Notes: generated from the sequence alone by a model not told the origin. A DNA stretch of 64,000 nucleotides from Arthrobacter sp. ZGTC131 (GCF_002929275.1 NZ_PJIK01000006.1:1-64000); one strand, 5' to 3'. Numbered from the stretch's first letter, positions 42,296 to 51,843 are shown. Program-made: numbers and translations.

Positions 42296-45091
42296 ATGGG
42301 CAGGGAACTTCCGAAGGCGTCCGTTTCGACGCCCAGGGTGATCTCAATAAGTTCTTCCGAGCGACGCAGGCTAGCTGTAGCCAGGGCCATGATTCTTGTT
42401 GTGCTGCTGCTTTGCGCCGCTGGAACCGGATACATGCTGGGCAGCGCCGCAGCAGAAGTCGCGGCCGTTACCGCGCCGGCAACACCGACCCCCACTCCGG
42501 CACCTTCCACTCCGGCGCCGTCCACGCCAGCAGTGGCGGACAGCCTCAGCAGCCTGTGCGGTCAGGCCGATCAACTAATCCAAGCCGGGAATCCGGCGGA
42601 AGCCCTCGCCCTGATCGAAAAGGTCCGCGGCCAGGTGCGAAGTCCCGCGCTGTCAGCAACTACGGCGTGCGAGGCGCAGCGTCTCGCGGCCGTCCTCAAG
42701 ATCCAGCAACCGCCGGAGGATGCGTCGGCCGAGACCACCTTCGCCCAACAAATCGGCGCCAACTGGGACGGGTTCGCCGCACGGTGGATAGATCCGTTGG
42801 TGAAGGCCGGGCCTGCCCTGCTGGGACTGGTGGCTGCGTTCCTGTTGCTCGGGAGGCTCCTTGTCCTCCTGCCGAATATCTCGGGGGCCAGGAAGAGACC
42901 TGTGGATCGGGCAGCATTAGCGCTCGCCGGGCTGGCATTCATTCTGATGGGTTCCTGCCTGATCGTCTTGGCGCCGACCAGGGAAAGGGAAACGGATGTC
43001 TCTGGGCAGATGGCGGGCGGTGGCCTGCTTGCCCTGATCGGTTCACTGGTGCTGGCAACCTACCTGAGCAGCCGGCTGCGCCTTTCACTGGACGTGCGCG
43101 ACACGAAAGGGAACAGCAACAAGGTCGATGTGTCGCGGATTGGCGCCCTCCTCTATGAGCTCGGTGGCGACCCGCCGCGCGGACTGGAGGTCCCGGAAGG
43201 GGCCGACGTGACGGCCCTGGGCGATGAAGCAATGCCCCTCACTTACACCAACAAGGTTCTGGCTGCCATCCAAAAACTCGTGGTGTCCATCATCGGCGTC
43301 ACGCCGTGGAAGGTGGTGGTTTCTGCCACGAATGACGGCTCGTTCACTGTGGCCATGGCTCGCAACGGGGCGAGCGTCGGCGCCGCCACCATCGATAGGA
43401 ATGAGCTGCGCCTGGCGGCTGGTAGCGGCGGTGCGGGCCAAGGGAGTGCAGGCACCGCGACGAAAGGGGCGGCTGGTGCGGAGCTCGAACTGCACAAGAT
43501 GGCCGCCGCTTATATCCTCACCACGCTGGCCGACAAGCATTATGGGTTCGACGGCCTGTGCGGAACCACGAACTGGCGGAGCCTCGGGCTGCATTACATC
43601 GCAACCACTGGCTCTCCGGCTGACCTTGACCGGGAGAAGAGGCTGCTCGGCGCCGCCCTGGATTACGACCATGGGAACATGCTCGCCGAAGTTGCGCTGC
43701 AGAACCGCATGTTCCGGAATAGCACCGATCCATCGACAATCAAAACCTACGCCGAGTGGCTGCGGCGCCGGTCCATGAAGATCAGGACCGACATGGGCAC
43801 TGGTGCAAAATCATTGGCAGGCTATACCCCCCTGCTATACCGGATTGAAAAGACGTTCCTGAGCGTGGTGCTGAACCTTCCGCCCGAGGAGCCGGAATTT
43901 CAACGGCTGCTCTCGCTTGGACGCCAGACCGCTAAGAATTTGTTGGACGAACTCGAGCCGACCAAGGGTGTTCCGATGGCCGGGCCCCTTGTCCAAGAGA
44001 TGCGACTGCATGCGGCGCTCGCCTACCACGACCTTTACGGCGCAGGAGCTGGTGTCCCGCCGGAGCCCAAAGCTGGCCCGGAGCAGCCGGTTGAGCCGGC
44101 GCCCAAAGCTGGATCGGTGCAACAGACTGAACCGGCGCCCAAAGCTGGCCCGGAGCAGCAGGTTGAGCCGGCGCCCAAAGCTGGATCGGTGCAACAGACT
44201 GAGCCGGAGCCCAAAGCTGGCCCGGAGCGGCAGGTTGAGCCGGAGCCCAAATCTGACCAGGAGCAGCAGGCTGAACCGGAACCAAAGTCCAGGGCCAAGG
44301 CGGAAGCCGAGGCCGGTGCCAAGGCTTGGCAAAAGGTTGCAACGCCGGCCACAGGCAAGCCGGTTCCGCATTTCGTCAACCTGTATTACCAGGCGCTCGC
44401 CTCCGTGGCTCCGCTGACGGCCTACAACGCAGCATGCAGCATCGCCCGGAACAAAGGCCCGGAAGCTGACGTGAGGCGGCGGCTTGAGTACGCGTTTACC
44501 GATTCCGAGAACAGGGACTGGGCACGGCGCGACCCCGAACTGGCGGAACTACGGAAGAAAGAGGAGTTCCTGCACTTCCTTGGAGTGACGCCGAGGCAGG
44601 ACTACTGGAAGCTGGAGGCGTTCGAACCCTACGAAAAGCAGCTCCGCAAGGCAGGCATCGCAAAACCCGGAGACCTGTACCAGACGGAAACGGGGCAGAG
44701 CGACATCAGCGCTTACCTGCAGGTGAGCCCCCTTGTCCTCAAGCGGCTGTGCACGCAGGCCGCGTTGGTGCGACGGGCAGAAGCCGTGCCCTGCAACGGT
44801 GATGCCTGGCATATTTACCTGTACCGGGTGGAAGTGGTGGCCGCTTTGGTTCAGGCGGGGATTGACTCGCAGGATGACATCCAAACTCCGTGGATAGGTG
44901 ACAACGCCACGGATGGGGCGGGCCCCGGCGACCCCGGACCATTCGTCGCCGGTCTGCAGAACACCATCCGCCGGCGCATCCTCATGGCGCCTGATGCAGG
45001 CCAGCTGAAGGAGTGGCTGCGCCAGCTAAAGGCGCCGCCCGATCCCGATGAGAACCCGGTGATGATGGGCGCCAAGGATCCCGCTAGTTGA
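42296..45091 (+). CDS. unrecognised 931-residue membrane protein with 12-residue repeats
   Basis: I do not recognise this protein. Residues 30-50 are a first helix (ILVVLLLCAAGTGYMLGSAA), followed by a Thr/Pro stalk and a ~90-residue globular part, then three more helices near 165-255 (LLGLVAAFLLLGRLLVLLPN; ALALAGLAFILMGSCLIVLA; GLLALIGSLVLATYLSSRL). The rest (about 260-931) should be cytoplasmic. It contains a Gly-rich loop, alpha-helical segments resembling TPR-like repeats (LLGAALDYDHGNMLAEVALQ), and at residues 589-660 six tandem copies of PxPKAGPEQQVE-type 12-residue units. No catalytic motif is seen. It sits downstream of the TM2 gene with no terminator between. Confidence 0.8.
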   Translation: MGRELPKASVSTPRVISISSSERRRLAVARAMILVVLLLCAAGTGYMLGSAAAEVAAVTAPATPTPTPAPSTPAPSTPAVADSLSSLCGQADQLIQAGNPAEALALIEKVRGQVRSPALSATTACEAQRLAAVLKIQQPPEDASAETTFAQQIGANWDGFAARWIDPLVKAGPALLGLVAAFLLLGRLLVLLPNISGARKRPVDRAALALAGLAFILMGSCLIVLAPTRERETDVSGQMAGGGLLALIGSLVLATYLSSRLRLSLDVRDTKGNSNKVDVSRIGALLYELGGDPPRGLEVPEGADVTALGDEAMPLTYTNKVLAAIQKLVVSIIGVTPWKVVVSATNDGSFTVAMARNGASVGAATIDRNELRLAAGSGGAGQGSAGTATKGAAGAELELHKMAAAYILTTLADKHYGFDGLCGTTNWRSLGLHYIATTGSPADLDREKRLLGAALDYDHGNMLAEVALQNRMFRNSTDPSTIKTYAEWLRRRSMKIRTDMGTGAKSLAGYTPLLYRIEKTFLSVVLNLPPEEPEFQRLLSLGRQTAKNLLDELEPTKGVPMAGPLVQEMRLHAALAYHDLYGAGAGVPPEPKAGPEQPVEPAPKAGSVQQTEPAPKAGPEQQVEPAPKAGSVQQTEPEPKAGPERQVEPEPKSDQEQQAEPEPKSRAKAEAEAGAKAWQKVATPATGKPVPHFVNLYYQALASVAPLTAYNAACSIARNKGPEADVRRRLEYAFTDSENRDWARRDPELAELRKKEEFLHFLGVTPRQDYWKLEAFEPYEKQLRKAGIAKPGDLYQTETGQSDISAYLQVSPLVLKRLCTQAALVRRAEAVPCNGDAWHIYLYRVEVVAALVQAGIDSQDDIQTPWIGDNATDGAGPGDPGPFVAGLQNTIRRRILMAPDAGQLKEWLRQLKAPPDPDENPVMMGAKDPAS
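44060..44275 (+). repeat. 36-bp coding tandem repeat, six copies
   Basis: Six 36-base units encode alternating PAPKAGSVQQTE and PxPKAGPEQQVE, so the higher-order period is 72 bases. A seventh partial unit follows. Copies differ by only a few bases, implying recent expansion or correction. Confidence 0.85.
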
Positions 45092-45125
45092 GCCCAGCTG
45101 GTCGAGCGGTGTGAGTCTAAGGCGA

Positions 45126-45155
45126 GGCGGCCGCCCCCGAAAGGGGACGGCCGCC
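45126..45155. terminator. bidirectional terminator hairpin
   Basis: GGCGGCCGCCCCC-gaaa-GGGGACGGCCGCC, followed by GTCGTACG, between the convergent 931-residue protein and GDPD genes. Confidence 0.85.
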
Positions 45156-45181
45156 GTCGTACGTTCTAGAAACTGCAGGAA

Positions 45182-46261
45182 TCAGCTGTTCAGCGCATAC
45201 GCCTTCGGGAGCTTCATACCGCGCTCTTCCATGAGGGTGCGCAGGCGGGTGGGGTAGTCGGTGATGATGCCGTCCACGCCGAGGTCCATCAGGTTTGCCA
45301 TGTCGGCGGTGGTGTTGACGGTCCACGGGATGACGGGCAGGCCGAGCTTGTGGGCTTCGGCGATCATCTGCGGGGTGACGGAGCGGAACGTGGGGGAGAT
45401 GACGTCGTAGCCCTGCGCCTTGGCGGCCTTGGCGAGGGATCCGCCGTAGGTGTCGATGTCGATGCCGCCGAGGTTGGGGCTGGCGCCGGGCTTGCCGACC
45501 TCGAGCCAGGCGTCGCCACTGGAGAGGGCCACGAGGGGCAGCTGCGGGGCGATCTTCTTGGTCAGGTTCAGTGAGGACCAGTCGAAGGACTGCACGGTGG
45601 TGCGCTCGGACATGCCGGCCTTGTAGATCTCGGTGACCACGGCCTTGGTCAGGGCTTCCATGCCTGCGCCGCCGGACTTGCCGGCCTCCACTTTGGTCTC
45701 CACGTTGAAGCGGACCTTCTTGGCGTCGTAGTTGCGGGCGAGCTGGTAGACGTCCTTGAGCTCGGCGATCTTGTTGCCCTTGATGACCTGCTGCTCCGGG
45801 TAGCCGGTGAGCTGGCTGAAGCCGCAGTTCAGCGTCTTGATCTGGGCCAGGGACAGCTCGGCAACACGGTCGCCGACGTACGGGAATTCGGCGTCGCGTG
45901 GGGTGGCCGCCGCGGTGTCGACGCACTTGTTGGCCTGGATGGTGTCGTCGTGCCAGACGATCACCTTGCCGTCGTCGGTCAGGTGGGTGTCCAGCTCGAG
46001 GGTGGTCACGCCCAGCTTCAGCGAGTTGCCGAACGCTGCCAGGGACTCCTCGGTCCACTCGCCGCGGCCTCCGCGGTGGGACTGCAGGTCGAAGGAGCCG
46101 TTGCTCTCGTCGGTCCTAATGGCTGTTGTTGTCGCCGTCGGCACCGTTCCGCCAGCGTTCGACGACGGCGTGCCGGCGTCTGCGGTCGGGGCGGCGACGG
46201 CGGGGCTCGCCAGGGCGGCGATGAGCGCGGCGGCGGCCGCGGCGGTCAGGACTGTGCGCAT
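45182..46261 (-). CDS. secreted glycerophosphodiester phosphodiesterase
   Basis: A 359-residue protein. Residues 1-26 are a signal peptide (MRTVLTAAAAAALIAALASP-AVAA). The GDPD barrel begins DLQSHRGGRGEWTEESLAAF (catalytic His-Arg), then VTTLELDTHLTDDGKVIVWH-DDTI (Glu-x-Asp and His), NVETKVEAGKS (Glu), VIPWTVN and DGIITDYP. It releases glycerol-3-phosphate from glycerophosphodiesters outside the cell. AGGAGGA with normal spacing precedes ATG 46261. Confidence 0.92.
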   Translation of the reverse strand: MRTVLTAAAAAALIAALASPAVAAPTADAGTPSSNAGGTVPTATTTAIRTDESNGSFDLQSHRGGRGEWTEESLAAFGNSLKLGVTTLELDTHLTDDGKVIVWHDDTIQANKCVDTAAATPRDAEFPYVGDRVAELSLAQIKTLNCGFSQLTGYPEQQVIKGNKIAELKDVYQLARNYDAKKVRFNVETKVEAGKSGGAGMEALTKAVVTEIYKAGMSERTTVQSFDWSSLNLTKKIAPQLPLVALSSGDAWLEVGKPGASPNLGGIDIDTYGGSLAKAAKAQGYDVISPTFRSVTPQMIAEAHKLGLPVIPWTVNTTADMANLMDLGVDGIITDYPTRLRTLMEERGMKLPKAYALNS

Positions 46262-46432
46262 GGGAATGGTTCCTCCTGGATGAGACCGGTGCCGGCGCTG
46301 GGCCGGCTGACCCGTCCACGCTACGGAGGCCAGATGGCGCTGGGTGTGCGGCGAGTTGGATGGGAGGTTAACAAGTGTGCTGATGGTCTGCAGCGGAACG
46401 GGGCGCCGCATTTCCCTTCGGGGCCGAGAGGG

Positions 46433-47338
46433 TCAAGAGCGTTGACGCACGCTGTGAGAACCTGTCGAAGTCGGCGGTAGGCGCGGATCTTGGCGGAGCA
46501 TTGGGGCCTGCAGGAGCTGGAGCGACTCGAATGCCGGGGTGCCCGGGTCCGCGGTGTACATCAGGACGCGTTGCCCGGAATCGTCCGGCAGTGACAGGAC
46601 CTCGAATTGGAGCTCCAGGGGCCCAACTTCCGGATGGTGTATACGTTTGAGCCCGGACATGCAGTTCGCCACCGGGTGCTTGCCCCACAGGGCTGCGAAC
46701 TCTTCGCTTTTCATCGTGAGCTCGCCGACCAGCGAGGCCATCTCCGGATCGTCCGTGGTCCGGCCGGCCACGAGCCGGAGGGAGGCGACCGCGCGGGTGG
46801 CTTCCTCCTTCCACTCGGAGTAGAGCTCGCGGGTGTGGTGGTCGAGGAAAAGCATCCGCGTCATGTTTGGTCGGGCCGATGGTGTCCCCGGGGCGTCAAA
46901 GTCCAAGTGTCCGGCCACGAGCCGGTGCCCGATCTGGTTCCAAGCCAACACTTCGCTGCGGCGGCCCAAGACGACAGCGGGAGTGGCCGCCAAGGACGTG
47001 ATCAGACGCAGCGTGCCTGGCCGGACCTTGTCCGGCGTGGTCCGGGTGCGGCGCTTCGCTTTGACCGGCCGGGCAAGCCGGAGAAGGTGCGCCCTCTCGT
47101 CGGTGCTCAGGTTCAGGGCGCGGGCGATGGCCTCGATGACGGCCTCGGATGCGTTGTTGCTCAGGCCCTGCTCCAGGCGTGTGTAGTAGGTGTTGCTGAC
47201 TCCGGCGAGCATGGCCAGTTCTTCCCGCCGGAGGCCGGGCACGCGGCGGGTTCCGTAGTTCAGGAGGCCGACGTCCTCGGGGCGCAGGGCGGCCCTCCGG
47301 ATCCGAAGGAACTCTCCCAGTTCACTGGCGTTAGTCAT
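46433..47338 (-). CDS. XRE-family regulator with MmyB-like ligand domain
   Basis: A 301-residue regulator. Residues 1-85 are a helix-turn-helix of the XRE type (LGEFLRIRRAALRPEDVGLL, VPGLRREELAMLAGVSNTYY, TRLEQGLSNNASEAVIEAIA). Residues ~115-260 match the MmyB-like PAS/ligand domain (VVLGRRSEVLAWNQIGHRLV, NMTRMLFLDHHTRELYSEWK). It is read divergently from the DHA2 exporter across 148 bases, so it probably controls that exporter. ATG 47338 is used; ATG 47347 is equally possible. The much longer open frame is noise over the exporter. Confidence 0.88.
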   Translation of the reverse strand: MTNASELGEFLRIRRAALRPEDVGLLNYGTRRVPGLRREELAMLAGVSNTYYTRLEQGLSNNASEAVIEAIARALNLSTDERAHLLRLARPVKAKRRTRTTPDKVRPGTLRLITSLAATPAVVLGRRSEVLAWNQIGHRLVAGHLDFDAPGTPSARPNMTRMLFLDHHTRELYSEWKEEATRAVASLRLVAGRTTDDPEMASLVGELTMKSEEFAALWGKHPVANCMSGLKRIHHPEVGPLELQFEVLSLPDDSGQRVLMYTADPGTPAFESLQLLQAPMLRQDPRLPPTSTGSHSVRQRS

Positions 47339-47486
47339 GGACCCCATTCTGCCGGTGAAAGCGAAACCGTGCCTGTCACTGTCAGGGGTACCCACGAGGG
47401 GGCGTGGTTGATCCCTCCGGCTTCCTTGAGGCTGGGTTGGTGAGAGGCCGCCAATGCGGCCACCCCTGCAGACAAGGACCACCCAC

Positions 47487-48950
47487 ATGACCACGCAACC
47501 GGACCTGACCACCGGGGTTGGCGCCCCGTCGTCGCCCCAGGCCGAGAACCCAGCACCGGGCAAGATGACCGGGCGCCAGCGGCTGGCGCTCATCGTCCTC
47601 CTCGCGGCGAGTTTCACCCTCGCCGTCGACTTCTCCATCCTCAACGTCGCGCTGCCGACCATTGGCGCCGACGTTGGCTTCTCGCTGGAAAACCTCCAGT
47701 GGGTCGCCACGGCCTTCGCCCTCTGCGCGGCGGGCCTGACCCTGCTGTTCGGGAGGGTCGCAGACCTGGCCGGGCGCCGCAAAATGTTCCTGATCGGCAT
47801 GGCCCTCCTCGGCGCCGCGTCCGTGGCCGGCGGCTTGGCCGCAGACCCCGCCCTGTTGCTGATCGCCCGCGTCGGGCAGGGCATTGCCACCGCAATCGTC
47901 GTGCCCGCCGCCCTGTCGCTGCTGCTCAGTTCCTTCCCGGAAGGGCCCCTGCGGGATAGGGCCCTCGGCCTCAACGGATCCCTCATGGCTGCAGGCTTCA
48001 CCACCGGCGCCATACTCGGCGGGCTGCTGACCGATCTGCTGAGTTGGCGCTGGGCGTTCTTCATCAACGTCCCCGTCGCCGTCGCCGTGCTCCTCATCGC
48101 TCCCGCCGTCCTCGCCGAAAGCAAGCCCACCACGCAACAGCGGCTGGATGTGCCCGGCGCCATCACGGTCACCCTCGGCCTGCTGGCTCTGATCTTCGGG
48201 CTGACCAACGCCGCCGAGCACTCCTGGACCGACCCGTTCACGCTCGCATCCCTCGCGGCCGCCGTCGTGCTTTTCATCGCCTTCGCCGCCGTCGAACACC
48301 GCGCCCAGTCTCCGCTGGTGCCGCTCGGCATCCTGAAGCGCTCCGCCGTCGCATGGGGGAACATCGCAGGCGTCCTGGCATTCGTCACGGAAACCTCCCT
48401 GGTGTTCCTGTTGACCCTGTACCTGCAGCAGGTCCTCGGCTACACCCCGCTCGGCGCAGGACTCGCCTTCGCTGTGCTGGGCCTTGGAACGGTGTTCGGT
48501 GGCGTCCTGGGCCCGAAGGTGATCGGCAAGGTGGGCAACAAGAAGGCCATCGTGTACGGCTTCATCGTTCAGGCCATCGCCACCGGCAGCCTTGTCCTGC
48601 TCAGCGCCGACCCGGCCTCCATAGTCCTGCTCCTGGCCGCCACGTTCGTCGGCGGTGTCGCCAACCTGATCGTCATCGTCGGCTTCATGGTCACCGCAAC
48701 GTCCGGGCTGCCTGACACCGAACAGGGCCTCGCCACCGGCCTGGCAACCATGAGCCAGCAGATCGGCATCACCATGGGCATCCCGGTCATGAGCGCCATC
48801 TTCACCGCCCGGATCGTCACCCTCGGGGCAAACGATGTCCCGGCCGTCCTTAGCGGCGTCACGGTCGCCATAGGGGTGAACGCCGGACTCTGCCTGCTGG
48901 CCGCACTGCTCGTGGCACTGCTGCTGCGTAAAACCGCCAAGCTGGACTGA
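47487..48950 (+). CDS. MFS drug exporter, DHA2 (EmrB/QacA) family
   Basis: A 487-residue protein with 14 predicted helices. Motif A is LFGRVADLAGRRKMFLIGMA and motif C is GFTTGAILGGLLTDLLSWRW-AFFINVP. DFSILNVALPTIGADVGFSL at helix 1 is the DHA2 signature. It should export drugs or metabolites using proton motive force. ATG 47487 follows AAGGA with 9-base spacing. Control by the divergent XRE regulator is likely. It is followed by a SnoaL remnant. Confidence 0.9.
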   Translation: MTTQPDLTTGVGAPSSPQAENPAPGKMTGRQRLALIVLLAASFTLAVDFSILNVALPTIGADVGFSLENLQWVATAFALCAAGLTLLFGRVADLAGRRKMFLIGMALLGAASVAGGLAADPALLLIARVGQGIATAIVVPAALSLLLSSFPEGPLRDRALGLNGSLMAAGFTTGAILGGLLTDLLSWRWAFFINVPVAVAVLLIAPAVLAESKPTTQQRLDVPGAITVTLGLLALIFGLTNAAEHSWTDPFTLASLAAAVVLFIAFAAVEHRAQSPLVPLGILKRSAVAWGNIAGVLAFVTETSLVFLLTLYLQQVLGYTPLGAGLAFAVLGLGTVFGGVLGPKVIGKVGNKKAIVYGFIVQAIATGSLVLLSADPASIVLLLAATFVGGVANLIVIVGFMVTATSGLPDTEQGLATGLATMSQQIGITMGIPVMSAIFTARIVTLGANDVPAVLSGVTVAIGVNAGLCLLAALLVALLLRKTAKLD

Positions 48951-48970
48951 TCACGCGTTTATGCACGGAG

Positions 48971-49061
48971 GTAATCGCGTGGTGGACGGCAAGGACACCG
49001 AGCACTGGGAAGCTCCGACAACAGGAGGCTCATGCAGCAGATCGGTGCGATCCCCGGGTAG
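48971..49061 (+). pseudogene. SnoaL-like C-terminal remnant with a frameshift
   Basis: Read in one frame from 48976 it gives R-V-V-D-G-K-D-T-E-H-W-E-A-P, then in another frame RLMQQIGAIPG and TAG at 49059-49061. This matches RVEDGKVAEHWGSTDTLRLM-QQMGAVPR of the intact gene at 40109-40525. There is no start or N-terminal half. It overlaps the 3' end of the minus-strand serine hydrolase. Confidence 0.75.
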
Positions 49062-50634
49062 CGGCCCGAATCCGGGAAAGCAGCCACACCGTTCGGGGGA
49101 CCGGCCAGACGAGGGCGAGCGCCAGCACTGCTACGAGTGAGACTCCGACGTCGGGAAACTGCCGGACAATAACCGCGAGGTGGGTGTCGAACCGGGCGGG
49201 GGCGTAGACCAGGCACAGCCACAGTGCGAACCCGTCAAGGGCGAGCGCTGCCGCGCCCACGGCCCACGGCACCCACCGCTTTCGCTTTCTGGTCGGTTTC
49301 CGGAGCAGAACGGCGAGGGCCAGCGCCAGGCTCGCCAGTTCCGCGAGCAGCAGGATCAGCGACACCAGCCAGCTGTAGCGCTGGAGCCAGTCCTCTTGCA
49401 CCACCGCCGGCACCGGCGGCTGCCCGTGGAGAATCCGCAGGATGTTGGTGTCGATGGCCTTGAGCCGGGACGGGGCTGACGTGTCGTTCGCGTTGATGAC
49501 CAGGGCCACGCCGAGCCGGGAGGCAGGGACCATGGCCTTGTACGTGTGGCTGTTGCCCCATTCCCCCTGGTGCTCCACGAGCAGCGGGAGGCTGTTTGCC
49601 TCGGCGGGCGGGCCTTCCGGGCCAACCGACTCCACGAGCGGGCGGGTGAACCAGCCCATGGCGTATTCCTTGGACTCGTCAATCCGCACGTGCGGCTTGA
49701 GGATCGCGTCCACGCTTTCCGGCCGGATGAGCGAGCGGCCACGGTACCGCCCCTGGTCCAGCATGGCGGTCAGTTCGTGGCCGATGTCCTCGGCCGAGGA
49801 GTACATAGTGGAGGACGGCATTCCGGTGGCGGGGGCGGGCGCGTCGGTCTGCCGCCAGAACGAGCCAAACCACAGTGAATAGCCGGCAGCGGCATTGTCC
49901 GAGCGGGCAGCGCCGCGCGTCGGGTGGCTGTGGGCCATCCCCAGCGGCCCGAACACGTGCTGCCGCATGTAGTCCGCGAACGGCTGGCCGGAGACTGTCT
50001 GTACCAAGAGGCCGAGGATGTTGAAGTTGGCACTGGCGTAGCGGAATGCGTCTCCAGGCGCTCCGGCCAGCGGCGAGCCCGACAGGCCGCGCACGCCTTC
50101 TTCGATGGCGTCCGGGTCCTGGGAGTCGGAGGCTTCGAAGGCCGTGTCCTTGGCCGCCATGCCGCTGGTCTGATGGAGCAAATGGCGCACCGTGATCTCT
50201 GCGGAGCGGCTGTCCTGCAACGTGAACCAGGGCAGGTAGGTCCGCACCGGCTCATCCAGCCGCAGCCTGCCGGCCTCGACCTGCTGCATGACGGCCATGG
50301 CGGTGAGGGGCTTGGTTGTTGAGGCCAGCAGCACCGGAGTCTGAGGTGTCATCGGCCGGCCGGTGTCGTCGGCGCGGCCGAACGCTGCGGAGTGCACCTG
50401 GACCCCGTCTTTTACGACGACGACGGCGGCTCCCGGAAGTCCCATGTCGTCAAGTTGTTCCTTGAGGAAAGCATCCACCACTTCATAGGTTTGCTCGGGA
50501 GTGGGAGCGGCAGGTGCGGTCGCCGGGGATCCGGCGGTGACCGTTGCCGGCACGCTGAAACCGAGGACGCCAACCGTCAGGAAGCATGACAGAACAAATC
50601 GCGCCGTCCCGGAAATCTTTCGCAGCGTCCTCAC
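49030..50634 (-). CDS. membrane-anchored serine hydrolase (class C beta-lactamase fold)
   Basis: A 534-residue protein. A signal peptide (residues 1-35) precedes the hydrolase domain: VLLASTTKPLTAMAVMQQVE has the SxxK nucleophile (STTK), RYASANFNILGLLVQ the Tyr-x-Asn position (YAS, Ser in place of Asn), LVEHQGEWGNSHTY the third motif (HQGEWG). Residues ~410-520 add four membrane helices (WLVSLILLLAELASLALALA; WVPWAVGAAALALDGFALWL; VSLVAVLALALVWPVPRTVW). The GTG at 50634 overlaps the next gene by GTGA, so they form an operon. The last ~15 codons overlap a SnoaL remnant on the other strand. Confidence 0.88.
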   Translation of the reverse strand: MRTLRKISGTARFVLSCFLTVGVLGFSVPATVTAGSPATAPAAPTPEQTYEVVDAFLKEQLDDMGLPGAAVVVVKDGVQVHSAAFGRADDTGRPMTPQTPVLLASTTKPLTAMAVMQQVEAGRLRLDEPVRTYLPWFTLQDSRSAEITVRHLLHQTSGMAAKDTAFEASDSQDPDAIEEGVRGLSGSPLAGAPGDAFRYASANFNILGLLVQTVSGQPFADYMRQHVFGPLGMAHSHPTRGAARSDNAAAGYSLWFGSFWRQTDAPAPATGMPSSTMYSSAEDIGHELTAMLDQGRYRGRSLIRPESVDAILKPHVRIDESKEYAMGWFTRPLVESVGPEGPPAEANSLPLLVEHQGEWGNSHTYKAMVPASRLGVALVINANDTSAPSRLKAIDTNILRILHGQPPVPAVVQEDWLQRYSWLVSLILLLAELASLALALAVLLRKPTRKRKRWVPWAVGAAALALDGFALWLCLVYAPARFDTHLAVIVRQFPDVGVSLVAVLALALVWPVPRTVWLLSRIRAATRGSHRSAA

Positions 50635-51707
50635 AACCGGCCGTCAATTGCCCCGGCGGTGTCCTGTGCGGACCGTGTGGCGGGTCCCCACGAACTGAGC
50701 AGGGCAAGGCCTGCGGCGGCCGCCGCGCTGAGCACCACCGCCCCGAGCCAGAGCGATACCGGCCAGCGGATCCCGTCCGCCACCGCAAAAGCCACCAGCT
50801 GGCCCGTCCAGACGAGCGCCGCAATCGCTGCCGTGACGGCGGGCAGCCGCCGGCTAAGCCAAACCCGTGGCAGCCGGGCCAGCAGCACGTCCGCCATGAT
50901 TGCGGCCGTAGTGGCTCCGGCGGCTCCGGCGACGGCGAAGGGGCGGAGGCCCACCATCACCACGGGCAGCCAGGCGGCCGCCGCGACCAACATGGTGACA
51001 ATCCCGCGGACGGGGCGCCGGGCGGCAGACAGCGTAAAGAGGAAGGGCGCGATGATCAACGCGGTGGTGAGCAGGTAACTGGTCAGGCTGACGACCACCG
51101 GCAGTTCCGCCTGCAGGCGGCCAGGGGCGCCCACCGGCGTCGGGATGAAGAGGGCCGTTGGCCCCGGCCGGACGAAGGCGGAGCAGTAGATGAGGAAGAA
51201 GGCTCCCAGCCCGGTCATCAGGACGACGGCGAACAGCGCCGCCGGCGTCCACTCAAGGTTCCCGGCGCGGCCGGCTGCCCGGGCGCTTCGGACTGCGGTG
51301 CCCAGGATAAGGAAGAGGCTAAAGCCGAGCAACAGGTGGGTGGGGCTGACTAGGGCATCCAGCGAGACTTCGATGCCAAGGATTTCGTGCCAGAGCAGGT
51401 CCAGGCCGCCGGCGACGCCGAAGAGAACCACCCCCGCTGCGGTCCCGCGGTAGCCGGGCGGAACGGCCTGCGCGAGCGGCTGCCCCGGTGCCCGGTTCCG
51501 CCAGATCACGACGGCGGTCCACGCCGCGGTGGCCAGCATGCCGGAGTAGAGGGCCGCGTGCCACGGCGTGAAGAACGTCTCCAGAGTCGGGAGGTTCAGG
51601 TGAGCCCAGCCGTCCAGGAAAACCGCAAGCAGCAGCCAGAGACCCAGGAACTCGGTGACGAGGTCGCGGCGATTATTCGTCACAGTGTTGTCTGCCGTAT
51701 CGAGCAT
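50631..51707 (-). CDS. hypothetical polytopic membrane protein
   Basis: A 358-residue protein with about nine hydrophobic helices, including LGLWLLLAVFLDGWAHLNLP, YRGTAAGVVLFGVAGGLDLLW, LLLGFSLFLILGTAVRSAR and VVSLTSYLLTTALIIAPFLF. I do not recognise the family. It is the first gene of a two-gene operon with the serine hydrolase (4-base overlap). ATG 51707 is chosen because a purine-rich GGAAGTGGG precedes it. Confidence 0.75.
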   Translation of the reverse strand: MLDTADNTVTNNRRDLVTEFLGLWLLLAVFLDGWAHLNLPTLETFFTPWHAALYSGMLATAAWTAVVIWRNRAPGQPLAQAVPPGYRGTAAGVVLFGVAGGLDLLWHEILGIEVSLDALVSPTHLLLGFSLFLILGTAVRSARAAGRAGNLEWTPAALFAVVLMTGLGAFFLIYCSAFVRPGPTALFIPTPVGAPGRLQAELPVVVSLTSYLLTTALIIAPFLFTLSAARRPVRGIVTMLVAAAAWLPVVMVGLRPFAVAGAAGATTAAIMADVLLARLPRVWLSRRLPAVTAAIAALVWTGQLVAFAVADGIRWPVSLWLGAVVLSAAAAAGLALLSSWGPATRSAQDTAGAIDGRL

Positions 51708-51843
51708 CGTTGCCCACTTCCACCGAGCTGTCCGGTGAGGGGATGGTACTGCTCCGGCTGGGGCGCTCACAAGGGAAGGACGATCGGCGCGGCACTCACA
51801 CAGTCCCTAAGCCGCCGCCGCCCCGTCCCCGCCCCGGCCGGTT

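Noticed and set aside
44060-44290. CRISPR-like repeats
   Set aside because: The repeats are contiguous 36-bp coding units with no spacers.
47340-48388. N-terminal extension of the XRE regulator
   Set aside because: It runs antisense through the DHA2 exporter and has no homology.
48961-49061. Small intact gene from ATG 48961
   Set aside because: The ATG frame does not give the SnoaL match through to its end; the match switches frame, so it is a remnant.
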